From Bradyrhizobium sp. B124 (GTDB lineage: Bacteria; Pseudomonadota; Alphaproteobacteria; Rhizobiales; Xanthobacteraceae): 64,000 nt of DNA. Made by a program: the position numbers and the translations under genes. Positions 9,245 through 17,129 of the stretch are shown here, piece by piece; position 1 is the first letter of the stretch, and every line of letters begins with the position of its first letter. Under the pieces are notes generated by a model. That model did not search any database, was not told where the DNA came from, and worked only from the letters and a program-made list of their open reading frames with translations. The stretch is taken from contig NZ_CP152413.1 of assembly GCF_038967635.1 (NCBI RefSeq), positions 248,001 through 312,000 of the forward strand, read 5' to 3'.

Positions 9245-9362
9245 GTAGGGTGGGTTAGCCGCCCACGAGTGCGGTCGTTCGACGAACGAAGGTGCAAGGC
9301 GTAACGCACCATTTATGCCGCACGCAAGATGGTGGGTTACGCCTTCGGCTAACCCACCCTAC
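9245..9362. repeat. Palindromic repeat, family C copy 1 (GTAGGGTGGGTTAGC type)
   Basis: The outer arms GTAGGGTGGGTTAGCC and GGCTAACCCACCCTAC are perfectly complementary. Internal arms around GGCGTAACGCACC and GGTGGGTTACGCC also pair. Four further copies are at 10747, 11509, 24217 and 62884. Confidence 0.9.
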
Positions 9363-9373
9363 GGACTGACGAG

Positions 9374-10291
9374 CTAGCTCTGACGCTGCGCGAGATAGAA
9401 TCCGGCCAATACCGTGACCAATCCGGCTGCCTGTAGCGTGGTCGGCGGCTCGCCAATCAGCAGCCATCCCAGCAGCAAGGTCAGCACCGGCACGGTCGCG
9501 GGAAATACGGCGGCGCGGGCTACGCCGAGCCGCTGGATCGACAGCGCGAACAAATACATGGCTGCGGGCCCGGCCAGGATGCCCTGGGCGACGGCCTGCA
9601 GCGCATTCTCATTCAGGCCGATGGCCGCATCGCGCGCGAGCCCGCCCGAGGCGGCATACAGCGGAAACAGCGAGAGCGACAGCACGCTGATGACCGTCGC
9701 CACCGAGAACGCGGACACGCGCCAATAGCGTACCAGCGTGGCGAAGCCTGCAAACATCAATCCGGTCGTGACGAAGATCAAATCGCCCATCACGGCGCTC
9801 AATCCCATATGGCCGATCGACTCGCTCCCGATCACGGCAAGCCCGATCACGATGACGACGGCGCCGACGACCCGAGAGGATGAGATCTGTTCCTTCAGCA
9901 GGGCGACCGCGAGGAACAGCCCGCCCAGGGTGGCGCAGGAAGGCTGGATCACGCTGCCATGCCCGAGGGGCACGAACACGAAGCCGGCATAGCTGATCAG
10001 CGACATCACCGGTCCGCCCAGCATCATCAGCGCCATGCCGCGGCCCCATCCGATGCCGCAGAGGTCTTTCAGGCCGGCGCGCACAACGAGCGGGATGAAC
10101 ACGATGCCCGACCACAGGAAGCGATGCATCAGAAGGTCCACAGGCGTGAACCCGACTTTCAGGCCGTGCCGGGTCGCCACGAAGCCGAGAGCCCAGCATA
10201 GCGCCGCGCCGAGACCGCATGCGACGCCGAGCAGAATGGCTTTCTTGTCAGGAAGGGCTGCCGTCTTGGGGCCGGCCGCATGTCTGTTCAT
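9374..10291 (-). CDS. DMT-superfamily (EamA) transporter
   Basis: A 305-aa inner-membrane protein with ten predicted helices arranged as two EamA repeats (about residues 17-145 and 165-302). The typical features are the end-of-repeat GE/KE motifs (LLKEQISS and LLIGEPPT). EamA members export amino acids or metabolites or carry other small solutes; the substrate cannot be read from sequence. Start ATG 10291; the N-terminal 17 residues are hydrophilic. It is flanked downstream by a family C repeat and convergent with the AhpD-like gene. Confidence 0.85.
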   Translation of the reverse strand: MNRHAAGPKTAALPDKKAILLGVACGLGAALCWALGFVATRHGLKVGFTPVDLLMHRFLWSGIVFIPLVVRAGLKDLCGIGWGRGMALMMLGGPVMSLISYAGFVFVPLGHGSVIQPSCATLGGLFLAVALLKEQISSSRVVGAVVIVIGLAVIGSESIGHMGLSAVMGDLIFVTTGLMFAGFATLVRYWRVSAFSVATVISVLSLSLFPLYAASGGLARDAAIGLNENALQAVAQGILAGPAAMYLFALSIQRLGVARAAVFPATVPVLTLLLGWLLIGEPPTTLQAAGLVTVLAGFYLAQRQS

Positions 10292-10417
10292 GCCGGACGA
10301 CTACGTGAGCTGCCAGGACGGATCAACCCTTCGCGATGCAGGGCTGATTGGCGCAGCAGCCGATTGCGAAGTTCTTCTTTAGCGACGAACGTACAGGCTT
10401 GCCGCGGTCTGCTTGTA

Positions 10418-10717
10418 CTATTGGTCTCGTGCAGCTGCGCGCCATGCCCGCGCCTTGGCGGTGGTCTCCTGGACGAAAGCATCCCTACCGGTTCGATAGG
10501 CTTCGATGTCGTCTTTTGAGCAGGCGGCGAGGGCCCGCTTGATCTCGGCATAGGCGCGTGCCGTCTCGCCGTGCGCGCGCAGATAATCGCGAAACACCAG
10601 GCGAGCCTCCCAACGCGGATGCGACGGCTCCATCATATGCAGATGGTGGGTCCACGGACCCGGAGGTCCCTTGCGGAAGAACAGCTCGCCGGGGATCCAC
10701 GACGCGTAGTCCGGCAC
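10418..10717 (-). pseudogene. Truncated GrpB/UPF0157 family remnant (C-terminal half)
   Basis: The frame encodes 99 residues matching only the back half of the GrpB (UPF0157, nucleotidyltransferase-like) family: FFRKGPPG-x-WTHHLH followed by FRDYLRAH and a helical C-terminus. The family is normally about 170-190 aa, so the N-terminal catalytic half is missing. An in-frame TAA sits two codons before the GTG that would have to serve as start, and a family C repeat begins 30 bp further out. A decayed gene is more likely than a functional short protein. Confidence 0.7.
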
Positions 10718-10746
10718 GGTTTACAGAGTATCACGCGGGCGGCACT

Positions 10747-10828
10747 CGTAGGGTGGGTTAGCCAAAGGCGTAACCCGCCGTCCTTGTTGGCATAGCTGGT
10801 GGGCTACGTTTCGCTAACCCACCCTACG
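10747..10828. repeat. Palindromic repeat, family C copy 2
   Basis: Arms CGTAGGGTGGGTTAGC and GCTAACCCACCCTACG enclose about 50 bp. The DUF2889 stop codon (10824-10826) lies inside the right arm. Confidence 0.88.
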
Positions 10829-11420
10829 ATTCCTGCTTCACCTCGACAGGCTTTTTCGCGAACTGCGGAAATGTCTCCGCCACGACGGGTCCGTCCAGCC
10901 GCCACGAGTAGCAGCCGCCGACGAAGAACGGCGGCTCGGTGACGCCCTGCTGGTGATCGAGCGCGCCGCGGCCCTGCGGGTCCTTGCCGGAGGTCGCAGT
11001 CTGGAACAGCGTCGTCACCGCGGGGCCCAGCAACTCGGCGAGATGGGTGCAGGTCTCGAGCTTGCCGATCTTGTGGCGGACCAGATCGCGCCAGCCCTTA
11101 CCGATGCGCTCGCCGACCAGGCGCTGCAGGATGCCTTCGACGTCGAGGCAGGACGGGTAGGGCGTCGAGGCCATCGTGGTGCCGGTCTCGCGGATCGTGA
11201 AACTGTCGTCGACCGCGAGGCGCAGCCTGATGTCGTGCACGGGATCCTCGGGCTGCTGCAGGCCGCGATGCTTGTCCTGCCGCACATACGGCTTGGTGTC
11301 GACCAGCCGCGCCTCGACCTCCCACAGCCCGTCGTCACGGAGATAGCCGAGACATTCGACGGAGCGGCGGTGCATCAGGCGGCGGGACTTGCCGTCGGCG
11401 TTGGTATCGGGTGCGGACAT
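10824..11420 (-). CDS. DUF2889 domain-containing protein
   Basis: A 198-aa protein with the DUF2889 hallmarks: RRSVECLGYLRDDGLWEVEARLVDTKPY near the N-terminus, RLAVDDSFTIRE, and a Cys-containing centre. Function is unknown. Members often sit near aromatic, steroid or fatty-acid catabolic genes, and here the gene lies beside an acyl-CoA catabolic cluster, though a repeat separates them. Its final codons and stop lie within a family C repeat arm, so the C-terminus (VKQES) was shaped by the repeat. Start ATG 11420; a GTG or Met just downstream cannot be excluded. Confidence 0.75.
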   Translation of the reverse strand: MSAPDTNADGKSRRLMHRRSVECLGYLRDDGLWEVEARLVDTKPYVRQDKHRGLQQPEDPVHDIRLRLAVDDSFTIRETGTTMASTPYPSCLDVEGILQRLVGERIGKGWRDLVRHKIGKLETCTHLAELLGPAVTTLFQTATSGKDPQGRGALDHQQGVTEPPFFVGGCYSWRLDGPVVAETFPQFAKKPVEVKQES

Positions 11421-11508
11421 CGGAACTCGCTGGATTGAATCTGGAAGCGATCCAATCGGCCGCTTGCTCCGATGTCAACGGCCGCTGTCTGCGCGGCGCC
11501 ATGCAGTG

Positions 11509-11625
11509 CGTAGGGCGGGTTAGCCGACTACGTCCGCCGTAGCTCGACAAGCGAAGGCGGAAGGCGTAACCCGCCATGCCGCGGGGAAAGAAGTGGTGGG
11601 TTACGCTTCGCTAACCCACCCTACG
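11509..11625. repeat. Palindromic repeat, family C copy 3
   Basis: Begins CGTAGGGCGGGTTAGCC and ends GCTAACCCACCCTACG, with internal arms around GGCGTAACCCGCC and GGTGGGTTACGC. It fills most of the gap between the DUF2889 gene and the acyl-CoA ligase. Confidence 0.88.
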
Positions 11626-11642
11626 GTTCTGCGACGTCGGCG

Positions 11643-13199
11643 TCAGCTCACGCGCCGCTCGCGGTTCTCCCAATACGGCTTGCGCAGCTCGCGCTTCAGG
11701 ATCTTACCGGCGCCGGAGAGCGGCAGCGGAGTTGTCGTGATGTCGACGCTGCGCGGGCATTTGTAGCCGGCGATCAGCGCCTTGCAGTGCTCCATCAGCT
11801 CTTCCGGCGTTGTGCTGGCGCCGCTCTTGATCACCACGACGGCGTGGACCTGCTCGCCCCAGCGCTCGCTCGGGATGCCGATCACGGCGCATTGTGCCAC
11901 CGCCGGATGCTGGGCCAACGCGTTCTCGACCTCGGCCGAATAGACGTTCTCGCCGCCGGAGATGATCATGTCCTTGACGCGGTCGACCACGTAGACGAAG
12001 CCGTCCTCGTCCATGTAGCCGCCGTCGCCGGTGTGCATCCAGCCGTCGATCACGGCGCGCGCGGTTTCCTCCGGCCGCTCCCAATAGCCCATCATCACCA
12101 TATCGCCGCGCACCGCGATCTCGCCGACGGTGCCCGTCGGCACCACCTTGTCTTCCGCATCGACGATCTTGACTTCGGCGCCAAGCGTGGCGCGGCCGGC
12201 GCCGCGATGCCGGCCCTTGGCGCGGCCGTCGCCGATATGCTCCTTCCAGTGCAGCAGGGTCGCGATCGGCGACAATTCGGTCATGCCATAGGCCTGGGTG
12301 AATTCGACATGCGGCAGCGCCTTCATGGCGCGCATCATCACGGCGTCGCTGATGACCGAGGCGCCATAGGAGATCCGCTTCAAGGACGACAGGTCGTAAC
12401 TGCCGAGCGTCGGATGATCGACGAACATCTGGATCATGGTCGGCACCAGCAGCACGTCGGTGATGCGTTCCTTCTGCACCGCGGCCGCGACGCCGTCGGG
12501 CGTAAAGCCCTGGATCACGACGTTGGAGCCGCCGGACAGCAGCACCGAATACATCGCCGCGCCATTGGCGAGGTGGAACATCGGCGCGGCGTGCAGATAG
12601 ATCGTGCTGCTCGGCCACAGGCCTTCGCCGAGCGCATTCAGCGCATTGGCCATCAGATTGCCGTGGCTCAGCATCACGCCCTTGGAGCGGCCGGTGGTGC
12701 CGCCGGTGTAGAAGATGCCGGCGAGATCGTCACGGGTGCGCATCGCGTCCGGTATAGGTTCGCTGCGCGCGATCAGCGTCTCGTAATTCTCCATGCCCGC
12801 GGGCATCTCGCCTTCGTCGGCATAGATCAGCTTCAGGCCGGGGATGGCGTTCGCCAGCGTCGTGCCGACCGGCGCGAACGCCTTGTCGACGAACAGGATC
12901 GTGGCGCGGCAGTCGCGCAGCGCGTCCTCGTTCTCGATCGGAGACCAGCGGATGTTGAGCGGCACGATCACGGCGCCGGCCCAGCCGACGGCCAGATAGA
13001 GTTCGAGATAACGGTCGGAGTTCAGGGACAGGATCGCGACGCGGTCGCCGTTGCCGGCGCCAAGCGAGCGGATCGCGGCGGCGAGGCGCGCGACGCGGGT
13101 GCCGACCTCGCGCCAGTTGCGCCGCCGCTCACCGCAGACGACCGCGAGCCCGTTTGGATTGACCTGCAGCGCCCGCCGCAGCCCGTGTGTGATGTTCAC
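11643..13199 (-). CDS. AMP-forming acyl-CoA synthetase / fatty acid--CoA ligase
   Basis: A 518-aa adenylate-forming ligase that activates a carboxylic acid to its CoA thioester. Motifs in order are the P-loop YTGGTTGRSKGV, YGMTEL, the GYW/GDGGYMDEDGFVYVVDR hinge region, and the C-terminal catalytic-Lys segment near SGAGKILKRELR. I chose GTG 13199 because GGGAGGA precedes it; earlier in-frame starts lack a site. Its first 71 bp overlap the TetR 3' end in another frame. The neighbouring thiolase, MaoC, SDR and dehydrogenase genes suggest it feeds a beta-oxidation-like pathway for an unidentified acid. Confidence 0.9.
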   Translation of the reverse strand: MNITHGLRRALQVNPNGLAVVCGERRRNWREVGTRVARLAAAIRSLGAGNGDRVAILSLNSDRYLELYLAVGWAGAVIVPLNIRWSPIENEDALRDCRATILFVDKAFAPVGTTLANAIPGLKLIYADEGEMPAGMENYETLIARSEPIPDAMRTRDDLAGIFYTGGTTGRSKGVMLSHGNLMANALNALGEGLWPSSTIYLHAAPMFHLANGAAMYSVLLSGGSNVVIQGFTPDGVAAAVQKERITDVLLVPTMIQMFVDHPTLGSYDLSSLKRISYGASVISDAVMMRAMKALPHVEFTQAYGMTELSPIATLLHWKEHIGDGRAKGRHRGAGRATLGAEVKIVDAEDKVVPTGTVGEIAVRGDMVMMGYWERPEETARAVIDGWMHTGDGGYMDEDGFVYVVDRVKDMIISGGENVYSAEVENALAQHPAVAQCAVIGIPSERWGEQVHAVVVIKSGASTTPEELMEHCKALIAGYKCPRSVDITTTPLPLSGAGKILKRELRKPYWENRERRVS

Positions 13200-13902
13200 T
13201 CCCGTCCTCCCTTGATGCGTTTCCCACGTTTGCCTTGCGAGGCGGTTTGTCCGCCTTCTTGCGCGTTGATGTCGTGGCAATCCCCTCGGTGAGGCGGATC
13301 GCGAATTCTTCGGCGACGGCGTGTCCGGTCATCTCACCGCTGGGCTGGAACCAGTGGCCGATCCAATTCAGCGAGCCGGCGATGGCGAACGCCGCGAGCT
13401 TCGGGTCGCAGGGTTTCACCGAACCGTCCGCGATACCAGAAGCGATATAGTCGCGGAAGGCGCGGTCGATCCGCCGCTTCGCGGTCTGCACGATCTTGCG
13501 GTTGTGCTCGCTGAGATCGCGGAGATCGAACCGGACCAGGCTCTTGCCGTAGTCCGTTGTCATCAGCTCGGCGTAGCGGATGGTGAGCTTGCGCAGCTTG
13601 CCGAGGCCGCTGCCGGCGCCGGCCGAGGTCTCGGCAATGCAGTCGTCGACCAGTTCGTGGCCGATCGACCAGCACTCGAACAGGATCTCGTCCTTGCTGC
13701 GGAAGTAATTATAGAGCGCGGGCTTGGTGATGTTGAGCCGCTTGGCGACATCGTTCAGCGTGGCGCGGTGATAGCCCTGTTCGAGGAACAGCTGCACGGC
13801 GGCGCGCAGCACGGCTTCGCGCTTCTCGTCGCGGGCGCGGCGCCGGCTCTCGAACGGCAGCCAGGGCGACTCGGTGTTGGAAAGGGGGAAGCGGGCGTCC
13901 AT
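13129..13902 (-). CDS. TetR family transcriptional regulator of the acyl-CoA cluster
   Basis: A 257-aa repressor-type protein. The N-terminal TetR HTH (about residues 24-70: AAVQLFLEQGYHRATLNDVAKRLNITKPALYNYF) is followed by a helical ligand domain of TetR_C type. The tail of about 45 residues is Lys/Arg-rich and probably disordered; it runs 71 bp into the ligase gene. ATG 13902 was chosen as the first start that removes an unsupported leader. It lies divergent from the thiolase, with an 18-bp palindrome between them, so it probably represses both directions and senses an acyl-CoA intermediate. Confidence 0.87.
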   Translation of the reverse strand: MDARFPLSNTESPWLPFESRRRARDEKREAVLRAAVQLFLEQGYHRATLNDVAKRLNITKPALYNYFRSKDEILFECWSIGHELVDDCIAETSAGAGSGLGKLRKLTIRYAELMTTDYGKSLVRFDLRDLSEHNRKIVQTAKRRIDRAFRDYIASGIADGSVKPCDPKLAAFAIAGSLNWIGHWFQPSGEMTGHAVAEEFAIRLTEGIATTSTRKKADKPPRKANVGNASREDGSEHHTRAAAGAAGQSKRARGRLR

Positions 13903-13943
13903 CGCGTGGCTGTTGTCGCATTGACTCCGGAAGGTTGCCCGTA

Positions 13944-13979
13944 TATTACCCATGGGTAATAAATAGTCCAGTGGGTAAT
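13944..13979. promoter_or_regulatory. TetR operator: 18-bp palindrome plus a third half-site
   Basis: TATTACCCATGGGTAATA (13944-13961) is perfectly self-complementary. A further half-site, GGGTAAT (13973-13979), follows 19 bp after the first one. Both lie in the 94-bp gap between the divergent tetR and thiolase starts. Confidence 0.8.
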
Positions 13980-13996
13980 TTCCGGGAGGATCCGCG

Positions 13997-15181
13997 ATGA
14001 CGTCACGCACCTATGTTGCCGGGGTCGGCATGATCCCGTTCGTCAAGCCCGGCGCCAATGCGCCGTATCATGTGATGGGTGCGGAGGCGGCCAAGCTCGC
14101 GCTCACTGATGCCGGGCTCGATTACGGCCGGGTGCAGCAGGCCTATGTCGGCTACGTCTATGGCGACTCGACCTGCGGCCAGCGCGCGCTCTATCCGGTC
14201 GGTATGACCGGCATCCCGATCGTCAACGTCAACAACAACTGCTCGACCGGCTCGACCGCGCTGTTCCTGGCGCGGCAGGCGATTGAATCGGGCGCGGCCG
14301 ATTGCGTGATGGCGCTCGGCTTCGAGCAGATGAAGCCCGGCGCGTTAGGGGCCGTGTTCACCGATCGCCCCAGCGCGTTCGACGATTTCGACGCCGCCGC
14401 CGACAAGCTGGTCGATGCGCCCGGCGTGCCGCTGGCGCTGCGCTATTTCGGCGGCGCCGGCCTCAGCCACATGAAGAAGTACGGCACGCCGCTGTCGGCG
14501 TTTGCAAAAGTGCGCGCCAAGGCGAGCCGTCATGCCAAGAACAATCCGCTGGCGCTGTTCCGCAAGGAAGTGACCGCCGACGACGTGATGAACGACCAGG
14601 TGATCTGGCCCGGCGTGATGACGCGGCTGATGGCGTGCCCGCCGACCTGCGGCGGCGCCGCAGCGATCCTGGTCTCGGAGAAGTTCGCCGACCAGCACGG
14701 CCTCAACAAGAGCGTCCGCATCGCGGCACAGGCGATGACGACCGACACGCCCTCGACCTTCGGTGCCTCGGACATGATGCAGGTGGTCGGCTACGACATG
14801 GCGCGCGACGCCGCGAACAAGGTCTATGAGGCCGCCGGCATCGGGCCTAACGATCTCGACGTCGTCGAGCTGCACGACTGCTTCGCCCATAACGAGCTGA
14901 TCACCTATGAAGGGCTCGGCCTGTGCGGACAGGGCGAAGCCGCGAAATTCATCGACGACGGCGACAATACCTACGGCGGCAGGATCGTCACCAATCCGTC
15001 CGGTGGGCTGTTGTCGAAGGGCCATCCGCTCGGCGCCACGGGTCTCGCGCAGTGCTACGAGCTGACGCGGCAGCTGCGCGGCACGGCAGCGGCGACGCAA
15101 GTGGAAGGCGCGCGGCTCGGCTTGCAGCACAATCTCGGCCTTGGCGGCGCCTGCGTCGTGACGCTCTACGAACGCGTCTGA
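13997..15181 (+). CDS. SCPx-type thiolase / lipid-transfer protein family
   Basis: A 394-aa thiolase-fold enzyme of the sterol-carrier-protein-x branch, without the C-terminal SCP2 domain. The nucleophilic Cys82 is in NNNCSTGSTAL, and the C-terminal GHPLGATG carries the catalytic His. Such enzymes cleave 3-ketoacyl-CoA, often branched or steroid side chains. ATG 13997 is preceded by GGGAGGA. It heads a plus-strand operon with the two MaoC genes (7 bp gap, then overlap) and the SDR, behind the TetR palindrome. Confidence 0.88.
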   Translation: MTSRTYVAGVGMIPFVKPGANAPYHVMGAEAAKLALTDAGLDYGRVQQAYVGYVYGDSTCGQRALYPVGMTGIPIVNVNNNCSTGSTALFLARQAIESGAADCVMALGFEQMKPGALGAVFTDRPSAFDDFDAAADKLVDAPGVPLALRYFGGAGLSHMKKYGTPLSAFAKVRAKASRHAKNNPLALFRKEVTADDVMNDQVIWPGVMTRLMACPPTCGGAAAILVSEKFADQHGLNKSVRIAAQAMTTDTPSTFGASDMMQVVGYDMARDAANKVYEAAGIGPNDLDVVELHDCFAHNELITYEGLGLCGQGEAAKFIDDGDNTYGGRIVTNPSGGLLSKGHPLGATGLAQCYELTRQLRGTAAATQVEGARLGLQHNLGLGGACVVTLYERV

Positions 15182-15188
15182 GGCATCC

Positions 15189-15620
15189 ATGGTCGATCAA
15201 TCCGCCGTCGGGCGTACGTTTACGCCCGTGACCGCGCGCGTCGAGCCGGGGCGCCTGCGCTTCTTCCTCGATACGCTCGGCGAGACCAATCCGGTCTATC
15301 GTGATGGGGCGGCGGCGCCGGTGCCGCCGACCTATCTGTTCTGCCTGGAGATGATGGATGCGGCCGAGCCGTTCGAGTTCCTGACCGCGCTCGACATCGA
15401 TCTCGCTCGCGTGCTGCATGGCGAGCAGCGCTTCGACTATCACGCACCTGTTGTCGTCGGCGACACCCTGACGTTCCGGCCGCGCGTCACCAGCGTGACC
15501 GAGAAGAAGGGCGGGGCGATGACGCTGATCGTGGTCGAGACCGCGGTCACCAACAAGGCCGGCGTGCATGTCGCCGATACCTCGCGCACCATCGTGGTGC
15601 GCAATGCGAGGCCGTCATGA
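15189..15620 (+). CDS. MaoC-like hydratase, N-terminal-domain type (FAS1-like dehydratase subunit)
   Basis: A 143-aa single hot-dog domain of the MaoC_dehydrat_N family. It keeps FLDTLGETNPVYRD near residue 30 but has no hydratase-2 catalytic Asp/His motif. It is therefore probably the structural half of a heteromeric enoyl-CoA hydratase completed by the next gene, whose ATG overlaps its stop (ATGA at 15617-15620). In split systems of this kind the two hot-dog proteins form one active site, with extra room for bulky acyl chains. Confidence 0.85.
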   Translation: MVDQSAVGRTFTPVTARVEPGRLRFFLDTLGETNPVYRDGAAAPVPPTYLFCLEMMDAAEPFEFLTALDIDLARVLHGEQRFDYHAPVVVGDTLTFRPRVTSVTEKKGGAMTLIVVETAVTNKAGVHVADTSRTIVVRNARPS

Positions 15621-16024
15621 GCGGCAGCGTTCCCGCGGTCGGCGACCGCATCGTCCACAAGGAATTTCCGCCGATCACCCGGCATCGCCTCGCGCTGTAC
15701 TGCGGCGCCTCCGGCGATCACAACCCGATCCATGTCGATATCGATTTTGCGAAAGCGGCCGGATTTCCCGACGTGTTCGCGCACGGCATGCTGGTCATGG
15801 GCTATCTCGGCCAGGCGCTGACGGACGCGGTCGCACCGTCACAGATCCGCTCGTTCTCGACCCGCTTTGCCGCGATCACCCAGCTCGGCGCCGCGCTGAC
15901 CTGCGAGGGCACGGTGACCGAGCTGATCGAGCAGGGCGGCGAGAAACGGGCAAAGCTGGCGTTGACGACGAAAGATCAGAACGGCGAGATCAAGCTCGCC
16001 GGGGAAGCGGTTATCGCGCTCTGA
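15617..16024 (+). CDS. MaoC family enoyl-CoA hydratase, catalytic subunit
   Basis: A 135-aa hot-dog protein with the complete hydratase-2 motif: YCGASGDHNPIHVDIDFA (about residues 28-45), where Asp and His act as catalytic pair, followed by GFPDVFAHGML. It adds water to a 2-enoyl-CoA. It is translationally coupled to the upstream MaoC-N gene. A hairpin-forming stretch (CTCCC-CCGCAAGCGGGAG around 16060-16080) lies between it and the following SDR gene, so read-through to the SDR may be only partial. Confidence 0.88.
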   Translation: MSGSVPAVGDRIVHKEFPPITRHRLALYCGASGDHNPIHVDIDFAKAAGFPDVFAHGMLVMGYLGQALTDAVAPSQIRSFSTRFAAITQLGAALTCEGTVTELIEQGGEKRAKLALTTKDQNGEIKLAGEAVIAL

Positions 16025-16117
16025 TTGGTCGAGCTGCTACCGCAACGGCACTGGGGCTCCCTCCCCCGCAAGCGGGAGAGGTGAAGAAAGAAGATCATCT
16101 TGCTTAAGGGAGAAACC

Positions 16118-16945
16118 ATGTCGAAACTGCAAGGCAAAGTCGCGCTCGTCTCAGGCTCCGGCCGCGGCATCGGGCGGGCGATTGCGCTGAAGCTCGCGAG
16201 CGAGGGCGCGAAGGTCGTGGTCAACGACCTCGACGCCGAGCCGGGCAACGCCGTCGTCGCGGAGATCAAGGCCATGGGCGGCGAGGCGATCGCGGTCAAT
16301 GGCAGCGTCGTCGAGACCGGCTTTGCCGATCGTTTCGTCGGCAGCGCCATCGAAACATTCGGCGGCCTCGACATCATCGTCAACAATGCCGGCTACACCT
16401 GGGACTCGACGATCCAGAAGATGTCGGACGAGCAGTTCCAGGCGATGCTCGACGTCCATCTCGTCGCCCCGTTCCGCATCCTGCGCGCGGCGTCTGAGCC
16501 GATCCGGGTGATGGCGAAGAAGGAGGCGGAGGCCGGCCGCGAGGTGTTCCGCAAGGTTGTCAACATCTCCTCGATCGCGGGTCTCTATGGCAATGCCGGG
16601 CAGGCGAGCTACTCCTCGGCCAAGGCCTCGCTGATCGGGCTGACGCGCACGATGTGCAAGGAGTGGGGCCGCTACAAGGTCAACGTCAATTGCGTGGCGT
16701 TCGGCCTGATCAACACCCGCCTGACCCAGCCGATCGAGACCCAGCAGAAGACCATCGACGTCGCCGGCCGCGACATCAAGGTCGGCGTCCAGCCGCAGAT
16801 GCTGGAGGCGATGGGCCGGATGATCCCGCTTGGCCGCGGCGGCACGCCAGAAGAGGCGGCGGACGCGGTCTATCTGTTTTGCGCGCCGGAATCGAACTAC
16901 ATCAGTGGTCAGGTGATCGTCGCCGGCGGCGGTTTGATCGTCTAG
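16118..16945 (+). CDS. SDR family 3-hydroxyacyl-CoA dehydrogenase-like oxidoreductase
   Basis: A 275-aa classical SDR. GSGRGIGRA binds NAD(P), NNAG and VVNISS follow, and YSSAK is the catalytic Tyr/Lys. The C-terminus (YISGQVIVAGGG) is typical of FabG/HSD10-like enzymes. In this operon it most plausibly oxidises the 3-hydroxyacyl-CoA made by the MaoC pair to the 3-keto thiolase substrate. ATG 16118 is preceded by AAGGGAG. A longer loop (about residues 215-235) between the substrate helices is unusual for FabG and may fit a bulky substrate. Confidence 0.87.
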   Translation: MSKLQGKVALVSGSGRGIGRAIALKLASEGAKVVVNDLDAEPGNAVVAEIKAMGGEAIAVNGSVVETGFADRFVGSAIETFGGLDIIVNNAGYTWDSTIQKMSDEQFQAMLDVHLVAPFRILRAASEPIRVMAKKEAEAGREVFRKVVNISSIAGLYGNAGQASYSSAKASLIGLTRTMCKEWGRYKVNVNCVAFGLINTRLTQPIETQQKTIDVAGRDIKVGVQPQMLEAMGRMIPLGRGGTPEEAADAVYLFCAPESNYISGQVIVAGGGLIV

Positions 16946-16976
16946 TCTGGTTGCGTCACAACGCGTCGTGGTGCCT

Positions 16977-17069
16977 CCCCGTCATTGCGAGGAGCGATAG
17001 CGACGAAGCAATCCATTCTTCCGCGCAAGCGGTGAGATGGATTGCTTCGCTTCGCTCGCAATGACGGGG
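16977..17069. repeat. Palindromic repeat, family D copy 1 (GTCATTGCGAG type)
   Basis: Arms CCCCGTCATTGCGAG and CTCGCAATGACGGGG pair perfectly; inner arms GACGAAGCAATCCAT and ATGGATTGCTTCGCTTC also pair. A second copy is at 34859-34943. Confidence 0.88.
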
Positions 17070-17129
17070 ATAGGTCGTGGTTGTCGGCACAAGCCGTTTA
17101 TGACGCATAGAACTAACAAAGAGGGAATG

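Noticed and set aside
11787..13292. Long open frame antisense to the acyl-CoA ligase
   Set aside because: It has His/Arg/Asp-rich shadow composition and no recognisable motif, and the ligase on the other strand is unambiguous.
15189..15620. MaoC-N protein as a complete hydratase
   Set aside because: It lacks the hydratase-2 Asp/His motif; the catalytic residues are in the next gene, so it is called a partner subunit.
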